Below, piece by piece: positions 49,501-60,702 of a DNA stretch of 64,000 nt. The notes beneath the pieces are model-generated. The model saw only the letters and a program-made list of their open reading frames with translations. It searched no databases and was not told where the DNA came from. Within the stretch, counting starts at the first letter, position 1. Every line of letters begins with the position of its first letter. Origin of the DNA: Atopsyche davidsoni (Eukaryota; Arthropoda; Insecta; Trichoptera; Hydrobiosidae); contig JAILWY010000004.1 of assembly GCA_022113835.1 (NCBI GenBank), forward strand, positions 7,257,501 through 7,321,500, written 5' to 3'. The position numbers and the translations under genes are program-made.

Positions 49501-50897
49501 TCTTAGGATATAGTTTTAAAAATTCTCTATTCAATATTTATATGTGAATAGTTTTTTTAACCCTATAAAATAATTTTCAAAAAATACACTACAGTAATAC
49601 CCCGATCCGTGAAGACAATGATGCGTGTTGTTTAACTGTACACTGACTCTCTTAAGCAGTCATAAAAACAAGTTCAAGTAGCTATGGAGGATGACCGTAG
49701 CCCATCTTAAATTTTATGATTTTACAGCTCGTAAGTTCATTTTACATACTTAAAAGTGTTATAATACTATAAAATAAAAACAAGACTGTGTCTTAATATC
49801 TTTAACTAGTTTTAGTAGTTACGATAAGTATTTAATTAAGCTCTAATTATCAAATAGTATATTTGGTTTACAAATAATATTCGCTTTTGCCATGTATGGA
49901 GGCTTCTAAGTCGTTGATTAATAAGTTTTCTTTTGGCTTATCATCACAATACTTTTTATTATAAAATCAAACTCATGAACCGCGAACTCTGCAAAAATCA
50001 GGCACTGATCAAATCTATAACAAATGGGGTATCACTCTACATTTCTAATTTTTCATAATATCTATTACTCGGGCTTGTTCATACCTTGTTGTTGATGAAG
50101 TATTGTGGCGTTCATCATCTCCTGATCATACGCCCCTTCCCGCGAGGACTTCTCGGCGGTGCGGTCTGTCTTTATGGTTTGCTGTTGCTGCTGCTGCTGG
50201 ATCCCGTCAGAGTTCGCGTTCTGTTGGGAGTACGGGATGGTGATCTGCCCCGTATACTGATGCGTCAGATTGTTGAGATTCGCAGATGCAGAACTGGTCG
50301 TGGTGGTTATCGTGTGATACTTGGCTCCTCCCGTATTAACTGGAATGTAAAATTCAGAAATTAAACATTATATTTTTCCCACAAGAACAAAAGTAATGAA
50401 ATGCGAAAAGGGCTAGATAAATTGAAATAGCTTTTCTTAAAACTTATATGGAACTTATTAATCACACCGCAAACTTATTACCACATTGCTGATGAGCACA
50501 CCGAAAAAGATCAACAACACCGGTTTTTACACAAATCTTTAACAGGAAGACAAAGCATTCAGAGAAGGGTGACATTGTAGTACTGAGCGCTGGCAGACGA
50601 GCAATGAAACAAACCTGTATGCATGATGTTTTGTTGTGAAGCATTGCCGCCGGAATTGGGAACGTTGTTCAAGCTGACAACCACGTTCTCAGGCTGCCGG
50701 AACTTGCCGACGTTGACGGCCATGCCGAGGGAGGTGTGGTGCTGGTTGAAGTGCGAGACGTTGTTGGCGTGGTACCTGTTCCCTTCCTGAGCGGGCACCA
50801 GCGCGCTGGCCGCTCCATCATGCGTGAACTTGGCGGCGAACTGGTGTATGGTCGGTATGTTGGCAGGAAAGTGACCGGTGAACGGTGAAAAATTCAT
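46543..50897 (-). CDS. C2H2 zinc-finger protein, copy A (four fingers)
   Basis: Probable nuclear DNA-binding regulator; I do not recognise a named orthologue. Coding exons in transcript order: 50897-50615, 50339-50085, 49474-49295, 48201-47996, 47547-47279, 47023-46830, 46700-46543, giving 514 residues. The N-terminal half is low-complexity, Q/S/T-rich, with a six-glutamine run. A non-finger segment (WQSLAAPGSAVADYL ... LPLSLHHFLK, about 250-283) is shared with copy B. A basic NLS-like KKKKKKKAPKEKK precedes four C2H2 fingers at about 371-393, 399-421, 429-451 and 457-480. The C-terminus is Gly/Ala/Pro-rich. The exon carrying the ATG begins at 50918, with a stop in frame just before the ATG, so this start is well supported. 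Copy B lies upstream on the same strand. Confidence 0.85.
48366..48536. mobile_element. PIF/Harbinger-type MITE
   Basis: The 171-base element has inverted ends of about 60 bases with about 75% identity (AGCCGGCTACACATG at the left, AGCCCTCTGCACACG as reverse complement at the right). Both sides carry the trinucleotide TAA (48363-48365 and 48537-48539), as expected for PIF/Harbinger target duplication. It lies in the intron between exons 49295 and 48201 of zinc-finger gene A. Confidence 0.8.
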
Positions 50898-50917
50898 TGT
50901 TTACGGCGGCTACTGAC

Positions 50918-51350
50918 CCTGCGGACAATTAACAACAGTGACTTTAATTAGCTCCGGGCCAATCCCAATGTTAAGGAGGTCATCGATTTTTCTCTGCTTG
51001 TAGCGAAATATCGGAGTCATTTTCCGCGACGCTCGTGTATTTTCCGCTGACATCGAGGATTGCGCGAGAAGCTTCGTGGTCGGAGGGGTCTCGGGCGGCC
51101 GGCCGCAATTAAAGGGTTCGGCGGAGATCGCAAGATGCGCACCCCCGCCATTCGCCCCATCCCCGACCGCAGACAGTTCATTTTTATTTTTACCGGCGCC
51201 GCCGACGCGCACTGCGGCAGGCAAACCGAGCAAATACGCGGATATTTAGATTCCCAAGACGGTGGAGTGCGTTTGTGTCCGGACTTACCATGTTATTTAC
51301 AGCATTTTCTTTTTGTTTCTACGGACTTTTCTGCTGTGTTTCTGACATAA
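50918..51350 (-). promoter_or_regulatory. 5' UTR exon, first intron and CpG-rich promoter region of zinc-finger gene A
   Basis: A 5' UTR exon ends at the donor CATG|GTAAGT (51289) and joins an acceptor, GTCCGCAG, before 50918. Its ATG would open only a three-codon upstream frame (ATG GGT CAG, then stop). The intron at about 51020-51240 is GC- and CpG-rich compared with its flanks. The exon's left limit, about 51350, is a guess. Confidence 0.6.
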
Positions 51351-54300
51351 ATTTGAGTCAGCAAACATCTGCCACCGCTAGGGGCATCTCTTGGTAAGGG
51401 TGCAAACTAGGTTTGAAAAACCGCGGAGGGGATGAATTGCAAGGAAACGACCCGAAATATATTCATCTATTTATATTATTATTTAAACATGTGAAATAAC
51501 CTCAGGGCGTCAGTTAATTTATGTATATTCTAAAGGAAACATAACAGGATCAATTTTAAACAAATATAAACGAATAATCCCTTATTATCGAAGCTAGAAA
51601 AATACCTGGTACTGTACCTGGCATGCTTTCTGGATAATATTTTCTAAAGTCCACTTATAATTTATTTATTTTTAAACAAAATGTGCATCATCACTAAAAT
51701 TTTCTTTTTAATAAAAATATTATGATGGACTACCACCAAGTACTTTCTGTCAAAAATATTTTGAAAATATCTATTCAATATTAATAATTAAAAAGTATAG
51801 TTGTTCCAGAGCATTCTTACACATTGGATTATTGATGTTTATTTTGTAGTAATAGTAATTTCTAAATTATCTGAACAGTATCCATGAAAATCTAATTTTT
51901 TGTGTCACTACTATTGTCTGTATTGGGCGGCAAATACTATGTGAAAAAGAGAAAGCCCTCGAGAATCATTTGCACCTCTAATGCTTCAAAGTGCATTGGG
52001 TCTGGTAGCCGTGATAGTCGATTTGGAAATTAATTGGTTGGCGGGAAGGGTTGCATAAAAATCACAGTGTTAATACAAAATTCTTTATTTCTTCATGTAA
52101 TACAAGGAAATCCAACAATTCAGCTCGTTTGAAATGATAAGGATCGAGTAGTGGACTAACACAGTAAACACTCTGAGGGTGACGCCCCAGCAGATATATT
52201 CTAAAAAAAATATTAGGAAATTGTCATGTATAGGACGGAAAGCGAAAATGCGAATAACATCCATCAATATTGCAGAGAATTTAAAATCGAACAATACTAG
52301 AGAACACTTGTGGACATCTGCACCACAAAATTATATTTTATTTAAAGATATTTCAGAAAATATTTACTCCGATTTGATACATTTTATTTTTTATCCGGCA
52401 AAAAAAGAAGCGCCTCACAAAAATATGATATGTTTAAATGCAAGAAAATATACACTTTCGTCACCCTATGTTGGCATAACCAGACCAGATAACATCAGAG
52501 ATCTGCAGGAGACTTCAGTCTTGAAATAATTTACTATATATTGATATTCATTGCTCGAGAATGATAACATATTTTATTTGATTATTGGTGTTCGTAACTA
52601 CTTTTTAGTGAAACAGAGGTACTGAATATGCCAATCCTAAGGCAACGTTTTCGTTACAGATAGTAAATTGCATTATATTTTTATAAATTGAATATCTGTA
52701 TTTAAAGTAATTAAAACCAGATTTTAAAATTTGTATGTGGGTAAAATATTGCTTTATTGCAGGCACTATATACACGGCTAGTCAAATCTTTTGTAAAATC
52801 CATCATACAGTCAACTCTCACAAATTCAGTCAAATTATGGTTATGAAAAAATCACTAAATATTTTATTGCAGTATGTTTAATTTTAAAATTGAAAAATTT
52901 TAAAAAAGTGTAAAAATCATTTAAATATGCTTCTTAAATTCCCTTGACATATAATTATTTTTATTTTATAGATAAAATGCAATAATGAATAATAAAATAA
53001 AATTATTTTACAATTTAAATAAATAAGTACTTATCACAAAACAGTGATCTGAATACTTTATGTGAGCCGTACAGTTTCTGAATGTCCGAAAAATTTATTA
53101 TTATTTTAGATATGTTATGTATAATAATTTCAAAAAAATTCAATAAATGAAAATGTATGTTCTCTATTATTATTTTTTTTATAAAATTAAGAAAGAGTTC
53201 ACTGTACATTTGTATTATTACCCTTGTTAGCCTTTCCTATAATGTAATAACATCAGATTATATGCAAATAAAAATCAAAAATAATTTTGAATAAAAATCC
53301 GATTAAAATGAAATAAAAAAAAGATAATAAATGTAGTATCATTTTTATCACGACAAATGCAACCTCGAAACATGGAATGAATATATCCCAGTTTTTTTAT
53401 ATTATTATTAATATAATTGAATGAAATGAAAAATAAAAATATTAGTGACTTAACAGGGTGATTACAAACTTTTCGATCTGGTATTCTAATGAAAAATAAT
53501 ATATATTAAACAGCATATTTCCAGTGGTTACTCCTTACCAAGTGTATAATACTAACACTCACTGCTAGTCGCTGTTATATTATTATATACATGGCATATA
53601 AGCAGATATTATTTGTTATTGAAAAAACTATTTTTATATTTTAAATTTCAATAGAATTGACAGGTTGAAAGGTCCGTAACAAGTTTAGAATCCCCTGTAT
53701 AGACGTAATACCAAAAATATTTATCAGGACTCATGTCGAGGTTATATAGATACTTAGTTTTAATTAAAATATTTATCCTACCTAACCTAGAAAAATGAAC
53801 ACTTTCTATTGCAGAATGGTCAAATGTAATGACATATCACATGGAGTATTTCTTAATTCTGAAAGTTGATATTAAAATTCATATTTACACTTACCAGTGT
53901 TCTTCAGAAATTTATAATAGATAGAATTTTCCAGTGAATGTCCACACATTGCTAGATAAGTTGACGAGGCTCAACTTCATGCATAACCCTATCTGACCAA
54001 CAAACAGGAGTCCCTTATGATATTTTGGTTGTATTGAAGTAATTTTTAGCTGCATATAATCTGATGTCTGCTAATAGCTTAAACTTTTACATAATATATG
54101 ATAATTTGCTTGATAAATATATTCTCATATTTAAAAGAAAAATGTCTCGCACAAGACTTTGTCCGTAATAATAAATATGTAGATCCACACGTACATTTAT
54201 AATATTTAATACTTTAAGAAAAATAAATATGCTTAAATATAAAAAGAGTATAAAAATTCGTCCAGTCAATCACACTCCACGATGAGGACACATCACGGAC

Positions 54301-55260
54301 TCTTGGATCTGGTAACGCCGGCAAATCTGTGATACATCCAGTATTTATTATATAGGCAATATAAAAGTTACTCCTAGCCTAACAACAACCACCGATTCAA
54401 GGTAAAGGCAAATATAAGATATCTACAGTTTCTGAATAGTCAATTCGCACAACAAACTTTCCAATTTATTTATTACAACCAACCAAAAATATAAAACTCT
54501 TCTCTATCTAGCTTATCATTAGACACATTCTATATAATTGGTAATAGTTTGATTGAAGACCTTCTTAAATTTATTTAAGTAGTTATTTTTGGCTTGGCCT
54601 TTAAACACTCCATACATTTTTGCTATTAAATAAAATTTCATACAAAATAAAATTGTATTATATAATTACTTAAATAAGTTCCAATCTAAGATGTCATTTT
54701 TATATTACTTGCTCAGCGATGAATAATAAGTACATATTATTACTCGGTATACGGCTAGACTTGTAGATTTTTTTAAAGGTTTCACTGGTAATTTAATATT
54801 AGCTATATAAAAAAATATATGACAGAATGGGAATACAACAAACGCATACATATTGTATTTCTACAAAAACACAAAAAAAAATTTACACAATTTTGATAAG
54901 AATATTGCACCTTTAAACTTCAACTGAGCAGTATGATTCCATTAGTATGGTTTAACAAGTCTATCACATTTTATCATTTCGAAATTGAAAACGGTAACTC
55001 CTCCATTTTCATCAGCTCCCATCGATAAAGCATCAAATTTCACGACCAATCACAACAGGGAACTGACCATTACCGAATTTAAAAAAAAAAATGAAAAATG
55101 TAGTGAAAAAATAAAATCACACAACAAAGTTGAGAATGGTTCAGTATCAGTAAGAAATGTTAGCGCTAGCATTTCTAGTTGCTCACAAACATTCATCAGT
55201 CGGATCTAAAAGTATGTATGGACTGTTGTATCGCATTTCGCGATACGGCATGCACGTGTG
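51351..55260. other. AT-rich stretch between the two zinc-finger genes
   Basis: Most of it is AT-rich with no credible gene; the right part is likely the 3' UTR of zinc-finger gene B. One plus-strand frame of 116 codons (52179-52529) overlaps a minus-strand frame (52294-52085). The latter ends in a TAA that is part of an AATAAA and has a good acceptor just inside it (TTTTTTTTAG ending near 52202). Neither is recognisable. Confidence 0.45.
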
Positions 55261-58200
55261 TTATATTTTGTTGGAGCACGACAGCTGCTGGAGGAGCAAG
55301 TCTTCCATATCGGACTTGACGTTGATAGAAGCAGAGGGGTGAGTGACATGACCACTGTTGGCCATCGTCACTATGTGATGAGGAACGGTAATCTGGACAG
55401 GTACGGCCATTGTGCTAGTCGGTACCTGCTCAAAACAGACTCAACCTCAATAAATCAACATTTATAATTAATTATTAGGGATTTCATGTGAGTAGTGTGA
55501 CAATACTTTCCAATAAACTTTTTAAAAGTAAAAAGCTAAAACTAAATCTTGAAAATATTTTTCTCACAAAATATATTTTAATTATTCATAAAAAAAAACA
55601 ATAAGAGTATGAAATGATATTAAAATAAAACTGTGCATACTAAATCTATTATGCAAAATAAAAGATTCTGATTAGTGAATATATGACTCAGATGACGAAT
55701 AGTTCTAGTCGAATGAAATGAATACTTTAAAAGAAAGCGATTATGTGAACTCTTGTGTAATCTGGGACTGAATCCTAATTGCATACCTTTTCACACTAAG
55801 GTGTATGGTTTAATAGTTTGAGTTCAATCTAATGGGGCATTTTAAAATCACCATGTTTACAGTTATGACCAGTGAGTGGGCTATGACTGCCCCTGATTGG
55901 TACAAATCTTCGAAGTGGGACTTAATTGAGAAGCACATATATGCATAGATTTTCACAGCTGACTGTCAATGGTTCTATTCGCAGATGGAAAGCACGAGTG
56001 GCAGTGAGTCTGCACTAATATGGTTTTTGAGTTGTTATATTGCATTGTTTTTCATCTTCATATTTTAGTCACTTTAAAAATTAAAGTAAAAAAATGTGTT
56101 TTCATCTTTTATATGCATCTATCAAACACTCTCCTTCAAAGTATAAAAGAAAGTAACTTGCAGAAGAATATGAAGACACAATGGAATATAAGAACTAATA
56201 TGTTTTAGAAGCACGTGTTGAATTAAGATATGGCCTTACATGTATGGTGATTTCTGGTTGAATGGTGGTTTGATTGCTTATCACAGGGGCAGTGTTTTGG
56301 GTGATTCGAATTCGGTTACTTGAGGAGGCCTGCTGTGTAATTTGCTGGGAGGAAACCTGCTGCGAGGCAGCTTGTTCCTCTCGGGCCCGCCGCGTTGCGT
56401 GTGATCGCGCATGCTTGCGAAGATGGTCCTTGCGATAGAAACCTGCGGAATAATTATAAATAAAAGATTAGTCACATCATACCCAAGTATAATTATTGAA
56501 CAAGTCCGCCTGACAACAAACTTTACAACGGGCCATGCTAGATGGTAACTAAGCTATCATAGTATATATTTAAAAATGTAGTAGCAACGAGTACATGAAT
56601 AACTACTCTAATTGAGGAAGGTCCAATTAAGTCAACTCGTCTAAAGTACTGGAATAAGTTCTCCCGATTAGAATATTGTATTTTAAACATTGAAAACACT
56701 TTCCAATGCAAAATCATACATTCTATATTGTATAAAAAAAATACACCTATGACTTACATGTTAATAAACGTGTTTTCACCTTTCATGAGATTTTTACTAT
56801 TTGTTATTTAAATGTGGATTATTATACATTAAACCAGGCTGTCATGGATATGTTAACCCATTAAAAGCAATGTAATTTATTTCTCCTGCAAGATACTGTT
56901 TTAGCAGTTGCAATACTTACTAGGAGTGAATGAATGTTTTTTCCAAATACTATTTATAGTAGTTTAAAATTTTTACATAAAATTCACAACTAAGGTTTGA
57001 AGGGTGGACTACATTTATAATTTTGAAGATCCAAGTAAAAAAAATAATCAGATAATATTGTCAAACCTTGAACAGCAGGCTACTAATAAGAGTTACTAAT
57101 AGAGGGAACTACTTTTTTGATACAACACCAATGAGGTTGGGTGGCAGTGATATTGCTGTTGAATTTGAATCAGTGCTTTTGGTTTTCAACATTTTCAGAC
57201 TAGTCTGAAATGAGTAGATGGTAAGACAAAACGCTTAGCAAAATTAAAACACACACCATAGCCTCGTTGGTATTTTAATAATAATATGGAGATTGCAAAA
57301 GAGTAATGTTGAAGATTGTATAGGTGTATAATTATGATTATAGAAATTCATGCACAAACCTTTCCCACACTCCTGACAAATTTCGGTTTTATCCCCAGAG
57401 TGTATGACAAGGTGAAGGTTGAGGTGCTCCTTCCGCTTGAAACCTTTGAGGCACACCGAGCACACAAACGGTCGATCCGGATTGTGGCCCAGCTTGTGTC
57501 TCTCCAGGTGCTCTCGTCTCTTCAAACTGTTGATAAAAAATTTCAATTATTCAATGAATGAAATAAGAAAATGTACTATCTAAAATAGAAATAGTCATTT
57601 TCAAAGATGTTTTATGTATAAGGTAAACGCATGAACTTAACAGGGAAGCTTGATGGTTTGAAATGCATCAGGCCACTGTGTGGGTGGAGACTAGAAGATG
57701 GCAATGGAGACATACCCAGCTCCGCAGATTCCGCAGATATATCTCCTTTCAATCTTGTGACCGACTAAGTGCTGCTCCAGCGTTTCCTTCTCGGGGTAGG
57801 CCATGTGGCACTCGGGACAACAGTAGAGAGTGGTGCCGTCCAAAGCTGTGGCAATCACCACCTGACCGGGTTTCGGCTTCTTCGGTTTGGGCGGCTTTTT
57901 CTTGTATTTCTTTTTCTTTTTCGTCTTCAGCGGAACTTCTGTCATTTAGTAATGTAAAAAATTAATTTTATCTTTTGAAAGTTAAATTTAATATGCCTCT
58001 ACTTTTTTGTCAAGAGTGAATCAAATATACAAATTGTAAACCAAAAAAATGCTCACCCGATTCTTGATTTGAAACCATATCTTCTTGTATTTCTTCAGTG
58101 TCATCGTCTTTACTATCCTCGTTTCCTTCTAACGTTACTCCACTGCTGCCGATTGACTCTCTTTTGATAGCAAGGGAATCTGTATTAAATCTATGAAGTA

Positions 58201-60688
58201 AAAATACGCATTGTATTGCTATGATAAAACTATATACTATATATAAACTATATATATAATGGATTTTTATGAATCCTTGAAAAATTATTTATGGATCCAA
58301 ATACATTATAAAAATTTATTATAAATTACCTTAAGAACTGATGAAGAGAGACTGGCAGTTGATTTCCTTGAAGCCGACTAATGTACTCGGCGATCTCTGC
58401 TCCTTGGGCCGCCACTGTCCACTGTTGGCCGCCACTCTATAAAAAATAATTCAATACATCAATATTTTTCATTTGAAGTGAAAATATATATTGATATATT
58501 AAGTGGTGAAAAAAATAGAGCAGGCGAGCCAATGATATCATAATTATGTCAACCTCACCTCAACAGTCATGATTTCATCATTATTTTCTTGCTTAATTCT
58601 GAAGGTATTGTTGGCGATGGTGACATTGTTGTTATTATTAAGGGAGGCCTTCTTGCCGTCTTCTGTTAGGTTAATGATCTGCTGGCCCTGAAGGAGCGTG
58701 CCCATCTGGATTCCGTGGGACACCGAACTCTCTCCACTCTGAAGTTTGTCGTTGGCAATCTGGGCGGCTAGCATTTGCTGTACATCTTGGGGTTGGAGAG
58801 CGGCCACCACTTGTAGACCTAATGAAAGCATTGAACATAATTTAAAGATCATGTATAAAAAATTATGAGAAATAACACCGTTACAAAGGACCAGCTCTCA
58901 AGAAAGTGGTTAGAAAGAAATAAGGTTGCATTCAATATTTTGTAAAATCCACCTTTCCATCATGTATATAGCAATAGTTCAAATTACAAACCATTTTTGA
59001 TACATTAAAAGAGGACAAATTAAAACCCAAGGGAAATTAAATTTTTAATTGAAACTTGCACAACTCTTTATTTATTGAGAACAAACAATTAACGTTATTA
59101 AAAAATAGTTTATAATTATCATATGATTAATTAATAGATTAACAATGCGAAACGTTTACTAACAGTTCTACCTAACCTTTGAATATTTAGGGATATGCTA
59201 GGCAGATGCTAAAAAACGCCAGTATTATGTATCTAGACATCAAATTTATTCATTAATATGGTAAAAATAAAGATATTAGATATTTTTGACGGAATTACCT
59301 TCTGGCAGGCCACTGTTGCCAATAATCTGCATGCCCTCAGTACCATCTTGTTGAGCATACGCTACCGTTAATACTGTTGTACCTGCAATAACAACCGATT
59401 GTTAGCCATGATTAATGTCATGCATGACAAGGACAAGTGAAGCAACAAAGACATGCGGGAGCGGCAAAAGTAGGAAAGTTTGGGACGGCACACATTACCT
59501 AGCTCACCCTGCTGGAAGGTCTGGATTGGAATTTGCATGGTGTGTGCCATCTGATATTTGGGTTGCTGAATGGAGGGTTGAGTGGACAGTCCCGTCACTG
59601 CAGGGCTCATGACTTGGATCTGCACCGTCTGCTGCGGGTCACCTGGAAGATGACAAATCATTTATTCAACTAGTCGCAATCTCTAGATTTCAATATCTGG
59701 TTTAACAACTAAGTATGCTATCTGGATGGCTCATTTTTGTGAAATAAGTTGAGCATATATTTAGTACTTATAATATAAAAAATATTATTCTGGTGAGCCA
59801 ATTATGTCACTATGCATTTATGCTGTAAACTCTATGTTTAATGGTGTGTGTATTTTTGTATTTTAATGTGTGTATTTATTGTTATCAATAGACAGTGTTT
59901 TGATATATTTTGATGGTCAGCATTAACCAATATTTTTGGTAATCCGACTGTTTTGGTGATATTTTATTTAGTCTATATTAAAAATGATGACATTTAGGAT
60001 TATTAACATACATATAACAGTGAAATGCAAGCATAGCAATAAATATGGACTTGGCGAGCAAACTTGGGATGGTTACCTGGTTTGGCTCCGGGCATAGTGA
60101 TGGGAAGTGTGATGAGTTGTTGTTGTGTGGGCGCCGGCAGGCTTTGGAAGCCCGACCCGCCCTCCACCGGCCGCAGGTAGTGCACTCCTCCCTCTCCGCC
60201 TGACAGTACTCCCACAACCTTAGTATTCAAAAGGTTCACATATTAAAAATCACTCATTTTTTTGTGATACAGATGGAACCCATACTGGTAACAAAACTTT
60301 TATGTTATTAAGTTGAAAATGGTAACTAAAAGTATGAATCACCAATTACGTACACATTTGTGTTAATTAAAAAAAGGCTATAAAAATTAATACCTTAATA
60401 AAATGAAATTGATCGCATTTATTACTTTGAAAGAGTCCTTTTAAGCTTTGGAATAAGATATAACGGTAAGGAACCGCTATATCTTATTCCATAAAGGAAT
60501 GAACGGAAAAATATAAATATCTATAAGTTGGTGATGTAAGGTTAAACAACCATATGTAAAGTAATGACCTGTCCCATTTGAGCTCCATTGGTAGCAGCAG
60601 TGATGTTCTGGGCGAACTTGGCACTGGTGAACATGGCTCCTGCCGGGATGGACCCGGCAAACTGGCTGCTGAAGGGAGTGAAATTCAT
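55261..60688 (-). CDS. C2H2 zinc-finger protein, copy B (four fingers)
   Basis: Tandem paralogue of copy A; probable nuclear regulator, no named orthologue recognised. Coding exons in transcript order: 60688-60569, 60218-60077, 59642-59508, 59382-59299, 58818-58559, 58436-58330, 58190-58057, 57938-57716, 57526-57360, 56442-56240, 55425-55261, giving 579 residues. The start MNFTPFSSQFAGSIPAG mirrors copy A's MNFSPFTGHFPANIPT. A Q-rich region follows; then a shared non-finger segment (about 252-283, LPVSLHQFL), an acidic stretch, a lysine-rich NLS-like block and four fingers at about 366-388, 394-416, 424-446 and 452-474, nearly identical in linkers to copy A. The C-terminus (IRITQNTAPV ... MEDLLLQQL) differs from copy A. 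The exon ending at 59508 has a second in-frame donor at 59499, adding three residues. Confidence 0.85.
60450..60490. repeat. Hairpin, 18-base arms, 5-base loop
   Basis: Arms 60450-60467 (GGAATAAGATATAACGGT) and 60473-60490 are reverse complements with one mismatch. The hairpin lies in the first coding-region intron of zinc-finger gene B. Confidence 0.85.
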
Positions 60689-60702
60689 GACCACAGCCCC
60701 AC

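Noticed and set aside
54985..55467. Plus-strand frames of 60-75 codons
   Set aside because: They lie over the last exon and 3' UTR of zinc-finger gene B on the other strand and lack features.
60003..60239. Acceptor at GTACTGTCAG inside the second coding exon of zinc-finger gene B
   Set aside because: It shifts the frame to a Cys/Arg-rich nonsense product; the CTAAG acceptor keeps a smooth frame on both sides.
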